Below, one piece after another: positions 1-9,399 of a DNA stretch of 64,000 nucleotides (position 1 is its first letter; each line of letters opens with the position of its first letter). The notes under the pieces are model-generated. The model did no database searches. It worked only from the letters and a program-made list of their open reading frames with translations, and had not been told where the DNA came from. The translations under genes were made by a program, and so were the position numbers. The stretch comes from Vibrio tubiashii ATCC 19109. Lineage in GTDB: Bacteria > Pseudomonadota > Gammaproteobacteria > Enterobacterales > Vibrionaceae. The stretch covers positions 496,001-560,000 of the forward strand of contig NZ_CP009355.1 in NCBI RefSeq assembly GCF_000772105.1. Reading direction: 5' to 3'.

Positions 1-28
1 GTTCGCCTTTGACTTACTGTAAAGAAAC

Positions 29-2893
29 TTAGTCTTCGTAGCTGTCGATGCTTGGGCAAGAACAGATTAAGTTACGGTCACCGTATACGTTGTCTACGCG
101 GTTTACTGTTGGCCAGTACTTCCAAGACTTGGTAGCAGGTGATGGGAAGCAGCCTAGTTCGCGAGAGTATGGGCGATCCCATTCATCTTTCGCTAGGTCT
201 ACTTGCGTGTGAGGTGCGTTGACTAGAGGGTTGTTTTCTAGTGGCCACTCACCGTTTTTCACCTTCGCCATTTCTTCGCGGATTGCGATCATCGCTTCGC
301 AGAAACGATCGATCTCTTCTAGATCTTCAGATTCTGTTGGCTCAACCATCAGCGTACCCGCTACTGGGAACGACATGGTTGGTGCGTGGAAGCCGTAGTC
401 CATTAGACGCTTGGCGATATCTTCTTCGCTGATACCTGTTTCTTCTTTCAGTGGACGAATATCAATAATACATTCGTGAGCCACACGGCCGTTAGTACCA
501 CGGTAAAGAACAGGGTAGTGAGGGCGTAGACGCTCCATCATGTAGTTTGCGTTAAGGATTGCGACCTTAGTTGCTTCTGTTAGACCCGCTTCACCCATCA
601 TCGCGATGTAAGCCCACGAGATTGGCAGGATAGAGGCACTACCAAGGTCTGCTGCTGATACCGCAAAGTCTTCACCTTCGACACCGTTTTCGATGTGACC
701 CGGTAGGAAAGGTGCTAGGTGAGATTTAACACCGATAGGACCCATACCCGGACCGCCACCACCGTGTGGAATACAGAAGGTTTTGTGCAGGTTAAGGTGA
801 GAAACGTCAGAACCAATCAGGCCAGGAGAGGTTAGACCAACCTGAGCGTTCATGTTTGCGCCGTCTAGGTAAACCTGGCCGCCAGCCGCATGAACCATTT
901 CACACACTTCTTTCACTTGCTCTTCGTATACGCCATGCGTAGAAGGGTAAGTGATCATGATGCTTGAAAGATTATCGGCATGCTTTTCAATCTTGGCTGC
1001 TAGGTCTGACATGTCGATGTTACCGTCGTCGTCACACTTAACAACAACGACTTTCATTGACACCATAGATGCCGTCGCTGGGTTAGTACCGTGCGCTGAG
1101 CTTGGGATCAGACAGACGTTACGGTGACCTTCGCCACGGCTATCGTGGTAGCGTTGAATCGCGATAAGACCTGCGTACTCACCAGATGCACCAGAGTTAG
1201 GTTGCAGTGAAAAGTCATCGTAGCCTGTGATTTCACATAGCTTCTCTTTGAGATCTTTCGCTAGCGCTGAGTAACCCGCCGCTTGCTCGATTGGCGCGAA
1301 TGGGTGGATAGAACCAAATTCTGGCCAAGTCACTGGGATCATTTCAGCGGCTGCGTTAAGTTTCATTGTACAGCTGCCCAGTGGGATCATACCGTGAGTT
1401 AGCGAGAAGTCTTTGTTCTCAAGCTGTTTCAGGTAACGCATCATCTGCGTTTCACTGTGGTGAGTATTGAATACTGGGTGAGTGAGGTACTCAGACGTAC
1501 GGCGAAGTGCTTCTGGGATCGCTGCAAATTCGTTGCCTGCGATCTCTGAAGATAGAGTACTAACTTCTTCTTTCACGCCAAAGACAGCAAATAGTGCTTC
1601 AATATCATCCGTTGTCGTTGTTTCGTCTAAACTCACACCTAGCTTGCCTTGAAGTAGGCGAAGGTTGATATCAGCCGCTTGCGCTTTTGCGTATAGCGCT
1701 TCAGTATTATCAGCAGTATTGATAGTGATGGTATCGAAGAAGCTATTGTGAGCGAGCTCGAAACCAGACTTAGTCAGGCCAGCCGCTAGAATCGCAGTCA
1801 TATGATGTGTGCGACGAGCAATCGTACGTAATCCTTCTGCGCCGTGGTAAACCGCGTAGAATGACGCCATGTTGGCTAATAGTGCCTGAGCAGTACAGAT
1901 GTTAGATGTCGCTTTCTCGCGGCGGATGTGCTGTTCACGAGTCTGCATTGCCATACGCAGTGCTTGGTTACCGTTAGTATCGATAGAGACACCGATAACA
2001 CGACCAGGCATAGTGCGCTTGTGTTTATCACGTGTTGCCATGAATGCAGCGTGTGGACCGCCGTAACCCATAGGAACACCAAAGCGCTGAGCTGAGCCGA
2101 TAACTACGTCCGCGCCCATTTCACCAGCAGGTTTCAGTAGCGCAGATGCAAGAAGATCAGTTGCTACAGTAACCAGTGTTTTGTTTGCTTGCGCTTTTGC
2201 AATGATATCCGTTAAGTCGCGAACTTCACCTGTTGTACCCGGGTACTGAACAAGTGCACCAAACACGTCTTGCTCTGGCAGAGATTCTAGTGAGCCTACT
2301 TGAACATCAAAGCCGATGTATTTAGCACGAGTTTTTACAACTTCTAGCGTTTGAGGGTGAACATCGTCTGCTACAAAGAAGACTTTACTCTTGCTCTTAC
2401 CAGCACGCTTACATAGCGTCATCGCTTCGCCAGCCGCCGTTGCTTCGTCAAGAAGTGATGCGTTAGCAATGTCCATTGCTGTTAGGTCCATCACCATCTG
2501 TTGGAAGTTAAGTAGCGCTTCTAGACGACCTTGAGAAATTTCTGGTTGGTAAGGCGTGTATGCTGTGTACCAACCTGGGTTTTCAAGTACGTTACGTAAG
2601 ATAACGTTTGGCGTGAAGGTGTTGTAGTAACCTTGACCGATGAAAGTACGCTTAATTTGGTTTTGGTCGGCAAACTCACGCATCGCAACCAACATGTCTG
2701 CTTCGCTTTTTGCTTCCGCAAGAGTCATTGGTTTTTCTAGGCGAATTTGCGCTGGAACGGTTTCTTCAATCAACGCATCTAGGTTTGCTACGTTGATTGC
2801 TTCCAACATTTTCTGTTGGTCTGATTTGTTTGGGCCGTTGTGGCGAGCAACGAACTCGTTTTGTGTGCTGAGGCTTTGAAGTAATTCAGTCAT
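29..2893 (-). CDS. gcvP: Glycine dehydrogenase (decarboxylating), P protein
   Basis: The 954-residue protein matches the usual length of single-chain bacterial P proteins. It decarboxylates glycine with pyridoxal phosphate and passes the aminomethyl group to the lipoyl arm of GcvH. The PLP lysine is visible as K704 in the motif LNLHKTF, followed by the glycine-rich run [10 protein letters not shown] that is typical of the family. The N-terminal half is the related non-catalytic aminotransferase-fold domain. An AAAGGA ribosome site lies just upstream of the ATG. It follows glyA and gcvH on the same strand, but an intrinsic terminator lies between gcvH and gcvP, so it may depend on read-through or on its own promoter. 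The gene is complete; only 28 bases of downstream sequence are in the window. Confidence 0.97.
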   Translation of the reverse strand: MTELLQSLSTQNEFVARHNGPNKSDQQKMLEAINVANLDALIEETVPAQIRLEKPMTLAEAKSEADMLVAMREFADQNQIKRTFIGQGYYNTFTPNVILRNVLENPGWYTAYTPYQPEISQGRLEALLNFQQMVMDLTAMDIANASLLDEATAAGEAMTLCKRAGKSKSKVFFVADDVHPQTLEVVKTRAKYIGFDVQVGSLESLPEQDVFGALVQYPGTTGEVRDLTDIIAKAQANKTLVTVATDLLASALLKPAGEMGADVVIGSAQRFGVPMGYGGPHAAFMATRDKHKRTMPGRVIGVSIDTNGNQALRMAMQTREQHIRREKATSNICTAQALLANMASFYAVYHGAEGLRTIARRTHHMTAILAAGLTKSGFELAHNSFFDTITINTADNTEALYAKAQAADINLRLLQGKLGVSLDETTTTDDIEALFAVFGVKEEVSTLSSEIAGNEFAAIPEALRRTSEYLTHPVFNTHHSETQMMRYLKQLENKDFSLTHGMIPLGSCTMKLNAAAEMIPVTWPEFGSIHPFAPIEQAAGYSALAKDLKEKLCEITGYDDFSLQPNSGASGEYAGLIAIQRYHDSRGEGHRNVCLIPSSAHGTNPATASMVSMKVVVVKCDDDGNIDMSDLAAKIEKHADNLSSIMITYPSTHGVYEEQVKEVCEMVHAAGGQVYLDGANMNAQVGLTSPGLIGSDVSHLNLHKTFCIPHGGGGPGMGPIGVKSHLAPFLPGHIENGVEGEDFAVSAADLGSASILPISWAYIAMMGEAGLTEATKVAILNANYMMERLRPHYPVLYRGTNGRVAHECIIDIRPLKEETGISEEDIAKRLMDYGFHAPTMSFPVAGTLMVEPTESEDLEEIDRFCEAMIAIREEMAKVKNGEWPLENNPLVNAPHTQVDLAKDEWDRPYSRELGCFPSPATKSWKYWPTVNRVDNVYGDRNLICSCPSIDSYED

Positions 2894-2965
2894 TGTCCTT
2901 TACCTACTCCGTAGTCCGGGTAATGGATATCATTACTGATATATCTAATTATACGTCCGAACTTA

Positions 2966-3000
2966 GAAAAAAAGCTGCCACCCAAGTCGGGGGCAGCTTT
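2966..3000 (-). terminator. Intrinsic terminator after gcvH, before gcvP
   Basis: Read on the minus strand, a nine-base stem AAAGCTGCC / GGCAGCTTT with a 12-base loop is followed by a run of T. It sits inside the glyA-gcvH-gcvP gene string, so it should lower gcvP transcription relative to gcvH unless bypassed. Confidence 0.8.
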
Positions 3001-3014
3001 CTGCATCTTCCTAA

Positions 3015-3395
3015 TTACTCGTCTTCGATTGAGTTTAGGTACTCTTCTGCGTCTTTAAGGTTGTCTAGTTCAGATGCGTCAGACATCTTCACTTTAACAA
3101 TCCAGCCGCCTTCAAAAGGTTCTTCGTTAATAAGCTCTGGGCTATCTTCTAGTTCTTCGTTGATCTCTACGATTTCACCAGTGATTGGCGCGTAGATGTC
3201 TGAAGCTGCTTTTACAGATTCAACCAGAGAGAAGCTATCGCCTGCTTCGATTTCATCTTCTACTTCAGGTAGGTCAACGAATACTACGTCACCTAGCATT
3301 TCTTGAGCGTGCTCTGAAATACCGATAGTTACTGTGCCGTCACCGTTGTCACGTACCCACTCGTGGCTATCTGCAAACTTCAGTGTTTTGTCCAT
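3015..3395 (-). CDS. gcvH: Glycine cleavage system H protein
   Basis: This 126-residue lipoyl carrier has the standard length. It shuttles the aminomethyl group from GcvP to GcvT and is then reoxidised by lipoamide dehydrogenase, which is not encoded here. The lipoylated lysine is K62 in the motif ESVKAASD. The N-terminus (HEWVR) and the DIYAPITGE segment after the lysine are family hallmarks. The ATG is preceded by GGAG at a suitable distance. It lies 36 bases after the glyA stop codon on the same strand, which suggests co-transcription with glyA, and it is followed by a strong terminator. Confidence 0.97.
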   Translation of the reverse strand: MDKTLKFADSHEWVRDNGDGTVTIGISEHAQEMLGDVVFVDLPEVEDEIEAGDSFSLVESVKAASDIYAPITGEIVEINEELEDSPELINEEPFEGGWIVKVKMSDASELDNLKDAEEYLNSIEDE

Positions 3396-3431
3396 TGCTT
3401 AATCTCCAAAAAATAACTTTGATTAATTTGT

Positions 3432-4727
3432 TTATTGGTAAAGTGGGAAGCGAGCACACAGTGTTTTCACTTCTTTGCGAACGCGTTGTTCTACTTCTGC
3501 GTTACCTTCAGGGTTGTCTACTAGCCCATCTAGTACGTCGCCAATCCAATTACCGATGAGTTTGAATTCTTCAGCGCCAAAGCCGCGGCTTGTACCCGCA
3601 GGCGTACCCAAACGGATGCCCGATGTAATCATAGGCTTCTCTGAATCGAATGGGATGCCATTTTTGTTACATGTGATCCCTGCACGTTCTAATGCTTCTT
3701 CAGCTTTGTTACCTTTCAAGCCCTTAGGACGAAGGTCAACCAACATTAGGTGCGTATCTGTTCCGCCAGTCACAATGTCACAACCGCGAGTTTGCAACAC
3801 TTCAGCAAGAACTTTTGCGTTATTGATCACTGAATCGATATAAGTTGAAAATTCAGGACCTAATGCCTCACCGAATGCAACCGCTTTTGCAGCGATAACG
3901 TGCATTAGAGGGCCACCTTGAAGGCCAGGGAACACTGCTGAGTTGATTTTCTTGATGATGTCTTCGTGGTTAGTCAGAATCATACCGCCACGAGGGCCAC
4001 GTAGTGTTTTGTGCGTTGTTGTCGTAACAACATGCGCATGTGGAATTGGGCTAGGGTGTGCACCTGTCGCGATTAGGCCAGCAATGTGCGCCATATCAAC
4101 CATTAGGATGGCATTAACTTCATCCGCGATTTCACGGAACTTAGCGAAATCGATAGTGCGAGGAATGGCACTACCACCTGCGATGATCATTTTTGGCTTA
4201 TGCTCAACAGCAAGCGCGCGAACATCTTCGTAGTTGATTTCTAGAGTTTCACGGTCAACGCCGTATTGAACTGCATTGAACCATTTACCTGATAGTGCAG
4301 GGCGCGCACCGTGAGTAAGGTGACCACCCGCATCAAGAGACATACCTAAGATGGTATCACCAGGTTGAAGTAGAGCCAGTTTCACAGCGCCATTCGCTTG
4401 CGCGCCTGAGTGTGGCTGAACGTTTACATATTCACATTTAAACAGTTGCTTAGCGCGTTCGATTGCAATCGCTTCTACTGTATCGACGTGTTCACAGCCA
4501 CCGTAATAGCGACGGCCAGGGTAGCCTTCTGCGTACTTGTTGGTTAGGCAAGTGCCTTGAGCTTGCATTACCGCTTTAGAAACAATGTTTTCAGAGGCGA
4601 TAAGTTCAATTTGTTCGTTTTGACGTGTGAATTCCGCTTGGATTCCAGCGAAGACAGCGTCGTCAGTAGCAGCAAGGTTAGTAGAGAAAAAATTCTCTAG
4701 GCTGTGATTTTGAAACGGTTTGTTCAT
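3432..4727 (-). CDS. glyA: Serine hydroxymethyltransferase
   Basis: The enzyme interconverts serine plus tetrahydrofolate with glycine plus methylene-tetrahydrofolate. The PLP lysine is K240 in [14 protein letters not shown], and the N-terminal segment [10 protein letters not shown] and the tyrosine motif [10 protein letters not shown] are intact. The reading frame stays open 109 codons further upstream, but the ATG at 4727 was chosen because homology begins there ([14 protein letters not shown]), a GGAAGG ribosome site precedes it, and the upstream stretch holds a putative operator and hairpins rather than protein-like sequence. The product has 431 residues, about 14 more than E. coli GlyA, mostly at the N-terminus. 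Its position with gcvH and gcvP suggests a glycine-inducible copy working with the cleavage system, possibly in addition to a housekeeping glyA elsewhere. Confidence 0.95.
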   Translation of the reverse strand: MNKPFQNHSLENFFSTNLAATDDAVFAGIQAEFTRQNEQIELIASENIVSKAVMQAQGTCLTNKYAEGYPGRRYYGGCEHVDTVEAIAIERAKQLFKCEYVNVQPHSGAQANGAVKLALLQPGDTILGMSLDAGGHLTHGARPALSGKWFNAVQYGVDRETLEINYEDVRALAVEHKPKMIIAGGSAIPRTIDFAKFREIADEVNAILMVDMAHIAGLIATGAHPSPIPHAHVVTTTTHKTLRGPRGGMILTNHEDIIKKINSAVFPGLQGGPLMHVIAAKAVAFGEALGPEFSTYIDSVINNAKVLAEVLQTRGCDIVTGGTDTHLMLVDLRPKGLKGNKAEEALERAGITCNKNGIPFDSEKPMITSGIRLGTPAGTSRGFGAEEFKLIGNWIGDVLDGLVDNPEGNAEVEQRVRKEVKTLCARFPLYQ

Positions 4728-4967
4728 GGTAGATGACCTTCCATTCATGCCAACGAGATTCTTATGTCGTTCATTATTCTCGTTAGTTCTACTTCTATTA
4801 CTACTCTTAACAAGGTAAGAGCAGGGTGAATTTCCAACCCCAAACGGTGGGGAAAACCGAAACTGAGCGTTAAAACAGTTAAGCACTGAGCTCGGAAATA
4901 ACATCTCTACAACTAACAAGTTGGTAACATAGCGGTTGTAGCAAGAACAATCAACCAAAAATTTCCT
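4728..4967 (-). promoter_or_regulatory. Long structured leader of glyA (putative)
   Basis: About 240 bases separate the putative operator from the glyA start codon. On the glyA strand several inverted repeats can be seen: CTCTTA / TAAGAG at 4804-4821, CCCC / GGGG around 4836-4852, and AACGAGA / TCTCGTT near the ribosome site (about 4752-4783). I could not match it to a known riboswitch; it lacks the conserved core I would expect of a glycine aptamer. Its role is unknown; no transcription start was seen directly. Confidence 0.35.
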
Positions 4968-4984
4968 ATTGGAAACAAGGTTTC
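4962..4984. promoter_or_regulatory. Putative operator for the XRE-cupin regulator (glyA side)
   Basis: The palindrome GGAAAC-AAG-GTTTC(C/T) lies within ATTGGAAACAAGGTTTC (4968-4984), and an upstream TTTCC (4962-4966) forms a second inverted repeat with GGAAA. The identical 17 bases occur in front of gcvT at 5924-5940. It lies between glyA and the regulator gene, so it could control both divergent transcripts. Confidence 0.65.
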
Positions 4985-5096
4985 TAATTTTGTTAACAAG
5001 AGCACGGTTTATTTCTTGTTCGACGCTTTCTTCCACTATCTGCTTCGTGCACAATGAAAATGAAACAGGAAGTCGCAGTAATAAGTAGAGGGAAGC

Positions 5097-5720
5097 ATGC
5101 CCGAAGATATCTATGATGAGTATCCATCTTTGACTCTTGCGAAAGAGTCATTGGACGAGAATATTGAGCCATTAAAGCTTGGCCAGAGAATTAAAGACAT
5201 TCGTAGCAAGCTTGGGATAACGTTAGAAGAGGCCAGTCAGCGCACCGGATTAGCGCGTTCTACGTTAAGTAAAATAGAGAACGAGCAGATTTCGCCGACC
5301 TTCCAAGCAATGCAAAAATTAGCGTTGGGCTTACAGATAGATATGCCGCAACTCTTTGAGCCACCTAGAAAAAAGGTGGCGACAGGTCGTCGAGATATTA
5401 CTAAGTCGAATCAAGGCAAACCCCATCCGACCCCGACTTACGAGCATGAACTTTTGGCGACACAACTATCTAATAAAAAGATGATGCCCTTTAAGAGCCA
5501 GGTTCACGCGCGCAACTTTGAAGAGTATGGAGATTGGGTCAGACATGACGGAGAAGAGTTCCTTCTTATCTTATCTGGTTCAGTGATGTTTTACTCTGAA
5601 TTCTACGAACCCGTAGAGATGAATGAAGGCGATAGTGTTTATTATGATGCAAATATGGGTCATATGTTGATATCGACCAGTGAACAAGATGCACACATTC
5701 TTTGGGTCACTGCGAAATAA
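5097..5720 (+). CDS. XRE-family regulator with C-terminal cupin domain
   Basis: The 207-residue protein has an N-terminal helix-turn-helix of the XRE/HTH_3 type (about residues 26-85, including [29 protein letters not shown] in pieces) and a C-terminal cupin domain (about residues 135-205, with [14 protein letters not shown] and [15 protein letters not shown]). This architecture is common in regulators that sense a small metabolite in the cupin pocket. It starts at an ATG behind AGAGGGAAG. It sits between glyA-gcvH-gcvP and gcvT, and the same palindromic sequence is found upstream of both flanking transcripts, so I infer that it controls glycine cleavage and serine hydroxymethyltransferase genes. 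The ligand is probably glycine or a related one-carbon metabolite, but this is inference. A terminator follows the gene. Confidence 0.88.
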   Translation: MPEDIYDEYPSLTLAKESLDENIEPLKLGQRIKDIRSKLGITLEEASQRTGLARSTLSKIENEQISPTFQAMQKLALGLQIDMPQLFEPPRKKVATGRRDITKSNQGKPHPTPTYEHELLATQLSNKKMMPFKSQVHARNFEEYGDWVRHDGEEFLLILSGSVMFYSEFYEPVEMNEGDSVYYDANMGHMLISTSEQDAHILWVTAK

Positions 5721-5790
5721 TGTAGATTTAATGTGAATTTCCTATAGTGAATGCAACCGTTTGCTTTCATTTTGTTAGAGTATGATTTAG

Positions 5791-5836
5791 CGCCATTTTG
5801 GATGGTTTATATCCGAAATGGCGTTTTTGTTTTTTC
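5791..5836 (+). terminator. Intrinsic terminator of the XRE-cupin gene
   Basis: CGCCATTT and AAATGGCG pair, with an inner GGAT / ATCC stem, followed by TTTTTGTTTTTT. It isolates the regulator transcript from gcvT. Confidence 0.85.
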
Positions 5837-5923
5837 TTTTTGTTGTGAATATGATGTTAAATGTCACATTTTGAATGTTCATCGTTAGGTTAAGAGTGCA
5901 AAAAATCCTCACTCATGTTTATT

Positions 5924-5941
5924 ATTGGAAACAAGGTTTCC
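5924..5941. promoter_or_regulatory. Putative operator upstream of gcvT
   Basis: ATTGGAAACAAGGTTTC is identical to the sequence upstream of glyA; here the palindrome is perfect (GGAAAC-AAG-GTTTCC, 5927-5941). A further GGAAAAC follows six bases later. It lies 38 bases before the gcvT start codon, a position that fits repression, or activation by a regulator bound near the promoter. Confidence 0.65.
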
Positions 5942-5978
5942 TCGAACGGAAAACGAACCTGATTAAATGGAGACAACA

Positions 5979-7097
5979 ATGACTCAAGAACTACTTAAAA
6001 CCCCTCTACACGCACTGCACGTTGAAGCTGGTGCGAAGATGGTTCCTTTCGCTGGCTACGATATGCCTGTTCAATACAAGCTTGGTGTTAAGAAAGAGCA
6101 TTTACATACGCGTGATGCAGCGGGTCTGTTCGATGTTTCGCACATGGGGCAACTGCGCTTACACGGTGAGGGCGCGGCAGCATTCCTTGAGTCATTAGTT
6201 CCTGTCGACATTGTTGATTTGCCACAAGGCAACCAGCGCTATGCTTTCTTTACCAATGAGCAAGGCGGCATCATGGATGACTTAATGGTGGCTAATCTAG
6301 GCGACCATCTATTTGTTGTTGTCAATGCAGCATGTAAAGAGCAAGACATCAATCATCTAGAAGCGCATTTACCATCAGGTGTTGAGCTAGAGATTATTGA
6401 TGATCGCGCACTTCTAGCACTGCAAGGCCCTAAAGCGGTAGATGTGCTTAAGCGTTTCAATGCCGAAGTTGCTGACATGCTGTTTATGGATGTGAAGAAG
6501 CTTGAGATCTTGGGTGTTGAATGCATCGTTAGCCGCAGTGGTTACACGGGTGAAGATGGCTATGAAATCTCAGTTCCAAATTCACATGCGCAAGAGTTGG
6601 CACAAAAGCTAACTGGCGAAGAAGAAGTTGAATGGATTGGTCTAGGCGCACGTGATTCGCTTCGTCTAGAGTGTGGCCTGTGCTTATACGGACACGATCT
6701 TGATACAACGACGACACCTGTAGAAGCAAGCCTACTTTGGGGTATTCAGAAGATCCGCCGAGCAGGTGGTGAGCGTGAAGGTGGCTTCCCTGGTGCCGAC
6801 ATCATCCTTAAGCAGATTGAAACTAAAGATGTTTCACGTAAGCGTGTTGGCTTAGTTGGGCAAACTAAAGCGCCAGTGCGCGAAGGTGCTGAGCTGTTTG
6901 ACGCTGAAGACAACAAAGTCGGTGTAGTAACCAGTGGTACAGCAGGTCCTAACGCAGGTAAGCCAGTATCAATGGCGTACGTACGTGCTGACCTTGCTGC
7001 GATTGGTACAGAATTGTTTGCTGATGTGCGCGGTAAGAAACTACCGATGACAATTGAAAAAATGCCATTTGTGCCACAGCGTTATTACCGCGGCTAA
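5979..7097 (+). CDS. gcvT: Aminomethyltransferase, T protein of glycine cleavage
   Basis: GcvT moves the methylene unit from the GcvH lipoyl arm to tetrahydrofolate and releases ammonia. The 372-residue product has the usual length. Family motifs seen are FAGYDMPVQY near the N-terminus, AGLFDVSHMGQ, the folate-site segment GGIMDDLMV with its catalytic aspartate, SRSGYTGEDGYEI, and GLGARDSLRLE. An ATG four codons further upstream (5967) is possible, but the ATG at 5979 has GGAGA five bases before it and starts MTQELLKTPLHALH like other GcvT proteins. It is transcribed separately from gcvH and gcvP behind its own putative operator. Confidence 0.95.
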   Translation: MTQELLKTPLHALHVEAGAKMVPFAGYDMPVQYKLGVKKEHLHTRDAAGLFDVSHMGQLRLHGEGAAAFLESLVPVDIVDLPQGNQRYAFFTNEQGGIMDDLMVANLGDHLFVVVNAACKEQDINHLEAHLPSGVELEIIDDRALLALQGPKAVDVLKRFNAEVADMLFMDVKKLEILGVECIVSRSGYTGEDGYEISVPNSHAQELAQKLTGEEEVEWIGLGARDSLRLECGLCLYGHDLDTTTTPVEASLLWGIQKIRRAGGEREGGFPGADIILKQIETKDVSRKRVGLVGQTKAPVREGAELFDAEDNKVGVVTSGTAGPNAGKPVSMAYVRADLAAIGTELFADVRGKKLPMTIEKMPFVPQRYYRG

Positions 7098-7128
7098 TTA
7101 TTGTATGACATCATACACTTCGTGTGTT

Positions 7129-7154
7129 AAAACCTCTCTTAGGAGAGGTTTTTT
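7129..7154 (+). terminator. Intrinsic terminator of gcvT
   Basis: AAAACCTCTC and GAGAGGTTTT pair around TTAG and are followed by T residues. Confidence 0.9.
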
Positions 7155-7203
7155 ATGCGTATAATTCTGCACAATTAAATGGATTTGATGAATGGAAATG
7201 ATT

Positions 7204-8166
7204 ATGAGAAAGATTTCAGTGGTGCTTTCTTGCCTTTGGGCGGCTGGTGCTTATAGTGCAGATATAAGCCCATATATAGTTAATGGCTCTAATATTAGTG
7301 CTACCACGCACCCGTCATTTGTAAGTTTGTTCTACGATAGGATTGATTATGACGGCCGTTATGGTTCTGGGCCTTATTGTGGTGGCACTCTGTTGAACAG
7401 CCAACACGTGCTGACAGCGGCTCACTGTATATACAGCTCGACGGGGTATCAATTGTTTACTTCGGTTGTTCCACAACTGCAGAATGAAACGGATTTCCCC
7501 AATTCAGTACTGCAACGAGTGATGGTTAGCGAGATTTATTTCCCAAGCAGTTACAACCACAGCACGCTGGCTAATGATATTGCGATATTAAAGTTGGCCT
7601 CTCCAATCACTGCGGTCTCTAGCTACGCGACCCTAGCTGTACCTGCTAATGAGAGCAACTATAGGCAAACGTCTCCGACTCAAGTGTTTTATGCGGTAGG
7701 GCATGGCAATACTCAAACCAATGTAGACGCTAGTACCAATTTACAAAGGACTCAGCTTCAGTATGTTCCTAACGCCAATTGCAATGTCTATACAAATGCA
7801 AATACAAGCGCAAATCTGTGTATGACAGGTGCTGCAACCGTCGTATACGATAATGCGACTTGTCAAGGGGACTCTGGTGGACCTTTGTACTGGGATGACT
7901 CAGGTAGTTTTATCCAAGTCGGAGTGACTAGCTTTGGTCCTCAAACCTGTGGTGATCCAACGATTACAGCGAATTCTGTCTTTACCGAGGTGTCAGATCA
8001 TCAGGCTTGGATAAACTCTGTACTGTCTGGTGGTGAAACACCAAAAGTTCAAGCTACCGAAGCGTCAAGGAATTCGTTTCTTAACCCAAGTTCAGGTGGA
8101 GGCGGCTCTCTAGGTCTCGCCTTTCTAACTCTATTAGGTTTCGTTGGCTGGAGACGCAGTAAATAA
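7204..8166 (+). CDS. Secreted trypsin-like serine protease with GlyGly-CTERM tail
   Basis: This S1-family protease has an N-terminal signal peptide (MRKISVVLSCLWAAGAYS), an activation-type start of the mature domain (YIVNGS, in place of the classical IVGG), and the complete triad: His in LTAAHC, Asp in NDIAILKL and Ser in CQGDSGGPLYW. The C-terminus is a GlyGly-CTERM signal: a glycine-rich turn (SSGGGGS), one hydrophobic helix and basic WRRSK. Proteins of this type in Vibrio, such as VesB, leave by the type II secretion system and are trimmed by rhombosortase. An ATG four codons upstream (7192) exists, but 7204 has a better-placed GGAA and gives a normal signal peptide. It is paralogous to the next gene. 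Confidence 0.9.
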   Translation: MRKISVVLSCLWAAGAYSADISPYIVNGSNISATTHPSFVSLFYDRIDYDGRYGSGPYCGGTLLNSQHVLTAAHCIYSSTGYQLFTSVVPQLQNETDFPNSVLQRVMVSEIYFPSSYNHSTLANDIAILKLASPITAVSSYATLAVPANESNYRQTSPTQVFYAVGHGNTQTNVDASTNLQRTQLQYVPNANCNVYTNANTSANLCMTGAATVVYDNATCQGDSGGPLYWDDSGSFIQVGVTSFGPQTCGDPTITANSVFTEVSDHQAWINSVLSGGETPKVQATEASRNSFLNPSSGGGGSLGLAFLTLLGFVGWRRSK

Positions 8167-8190
8167 CTCTCCAATGATCTGACGCACTTT

Positions 8191-8230
8191 CTACATCGTA
8201 ATCTAAACTTAAAGGGTGATTACGATGTAG
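8191..8230. repeat. 13-bp perfect inverted repeat before the second protease
   Basis: CTACATCGTAATC (8191-8203) and GATTACGATGTAG (8218-8230) are exact reverse complements separated by 14 bases. The right arm ends within the ribosome-site region nine bases before the next ATG. There is no following T run, so it is not a standard terminator. It could be a leader hairpin that limits translation or a protein-binding site. Confidence 0.8.
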
Positions 8231-8239
8231 GAAGAAAGC

Positions 8240-9268
8240 ATGAAAGCGTCAATTCGTTTAGTTTGCCTACTTTTGCTCACCAAGTTGAGCTATGCCGTTG
8301 AAGTTACTCCCTATATCGTTAACGGTAGTGATGTTAATATTGTCAATTACCCTTCCTTCGCCAGTCTTTTCTTTCGCAACGGTAACTTATATAGCTCGTC
8401 ATCTTACTGCGGCGCAACGATGATTAATTCGCAGTTCGTGCTTACTGCTGCCCACTGTATCTACGATGATGACAATTTGATGCTGTATACCGTTGTCGCT
8501 CCTCAACTGGATGATGAAAGTAACTTTCTCTCGAATCAGCAGGCCAAAGCTTTAGAGTTTTACTACCCGGATACATATATTGATTCATCTGCGGAGCTTT
8601 GGCCTGATGACATTGCCATTATCAAGTTAGAAACGCCGCTGGCAGTTTCCAATTATACCTCTCTTATAAACACGACGATTAACAATACGTTTTCAGTCAG
8701 TGATACCTTTAAAGCGATAGGACATGGACTGATTGAAGGAAATGTATCGGGCGGAACGAACCTTTTGGAAACGACTCTTACTTATGTCACGACATCGGAT
8801 TGTCAAGTTGAATACGGTAGCAAGCTTACCTCAAGCCATCTTTGTTTCAGTGGACCAATCAGCGGCGGTTATCGCAACTCAACTTGTAACGGGGATTCTG
8901 GCGGGCCTGTCTATTGGTATAATGGATCTCAGTACATTCAAATTGGCATAACGAGTTTCGGACCAAGTACGTGTGGCGATACTAGCCGAAATGTGACCTC
9001 AGTTTTTACCGATGTACATGATTACCAAGCTTGGATATCTCGCGTTATCAATGGTCTTGAAACCCCGAAAGTTTATGTCGCAACCGTTAATGGTGTGCGC
9101 ACATTAGTGAAAGGGGCGTCATCACCACCAGTGACAACAACGAGTGGAGACAGTGGTGGCGGGAGTACAAATCTGCTAATACTTCTCTATCTTCTGCTAG
9201 TACTTTTAGTCCGTTTCCGGTCGATATTCACGATGCGCATATTCAATTTGTGCGCTTCTCATAAATGA
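8240..9268 (+). CDS. Second secreted trypsin-like protease with modified C-terminal tail
   Basis: It is a tandem paralogue of the preceding protease: signal peptide (MKASIRLVCLLLLTKLSYA), mature start YIVNGSDV, and the triad His in LTAAHC, Asp in DDIAIIKLE and Ser in CNGDSGGPVYW. The tail resembles GlyGly-CTERM (SGGGSTN, then a leucine-rich helix ending VRFRS), but about 14 further residues (IFTMRIFNLCASHK) follow the basic stretch where such proteins normally stop. This may be a lost stop codon or a recent frameshift near the end; processing by rhombosortase may still occur. Both proteases probably act outside the cell on host or environmental proteins. The ATG is preceded by AGGAAG. Confidence 0.87.
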   Translation: MKASIRLVCLLLLTKLSYAVEVTPYIVNGSDVNIVNYPSFASLFFRNGNLYSSSSYCGATMINSQFVLTAAHCIYDDDNLMLYTVVAPQLDDESNFLSNQQAKALEFYYPDTYIDSSAELWPDDIAIIKLETPLAVSNYTSLINTTINNTFSVSDTFKAIGHGLIEGNVSGGTNLLETTLTYVTTSDCQVEYGSKLTSSHLCFSGPISGGYRNSTCNGDSGGPVYWYNGSQYIQIGITSFGPSTCGDTSRNVTSVFTDVHDYQAWISRVINGLETPKVYVATVNGVRTLVKGASSPPVTTTSGDSGGGSTNLLILLYLLLVLLVRFRSIFTMRIFNLCASHK

Positions 9269-9372
9269 GAATATTTGGCTAATTTTATGAAATTTAACGA
9301 TATTTCCTGCATCATTTGCTGCTGTTTATGATTTGTTAGGTTGACTATTTGCCACTAAACGATAGTTTTAAC

Positions 9373-9382
9373 TTATCGATAA
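9373..9382. repeat. TTATCGATAA palindrome upstream of the VpsT-like gene
   Basis: A perfect 10-base palindrome lies 18 bases before the chosen start codon of the LuxR-type gene. The same decamer recurs at 10136-10145 in front of the Amt-kinase gene. Two copies in neighbouring upstream regions could be a shared site or chance in AT-rich DNA. Confidence 0.3.
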
Positions 9383-9399
9383 ATCGAGCAGGAATTACC

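Noticed and set aside
4801..4890. Riboswitch-like sequence; the plus strand faintly resembles part of an FMN element and the location suggested a glycine riboswitch
   Set aside because: The FMN core (GCCCGCGAGCG region) and the glycine aptamer core are both missing, and the resemblance is on the wrong strand for glyA.
4728..5054. 109-codon N-terminal extension of glyA
   Set aside because: No homology to SHMT, no good ribosome site at its start, and it covers the operator and hairpins; the ATG at 4727 fits the family.
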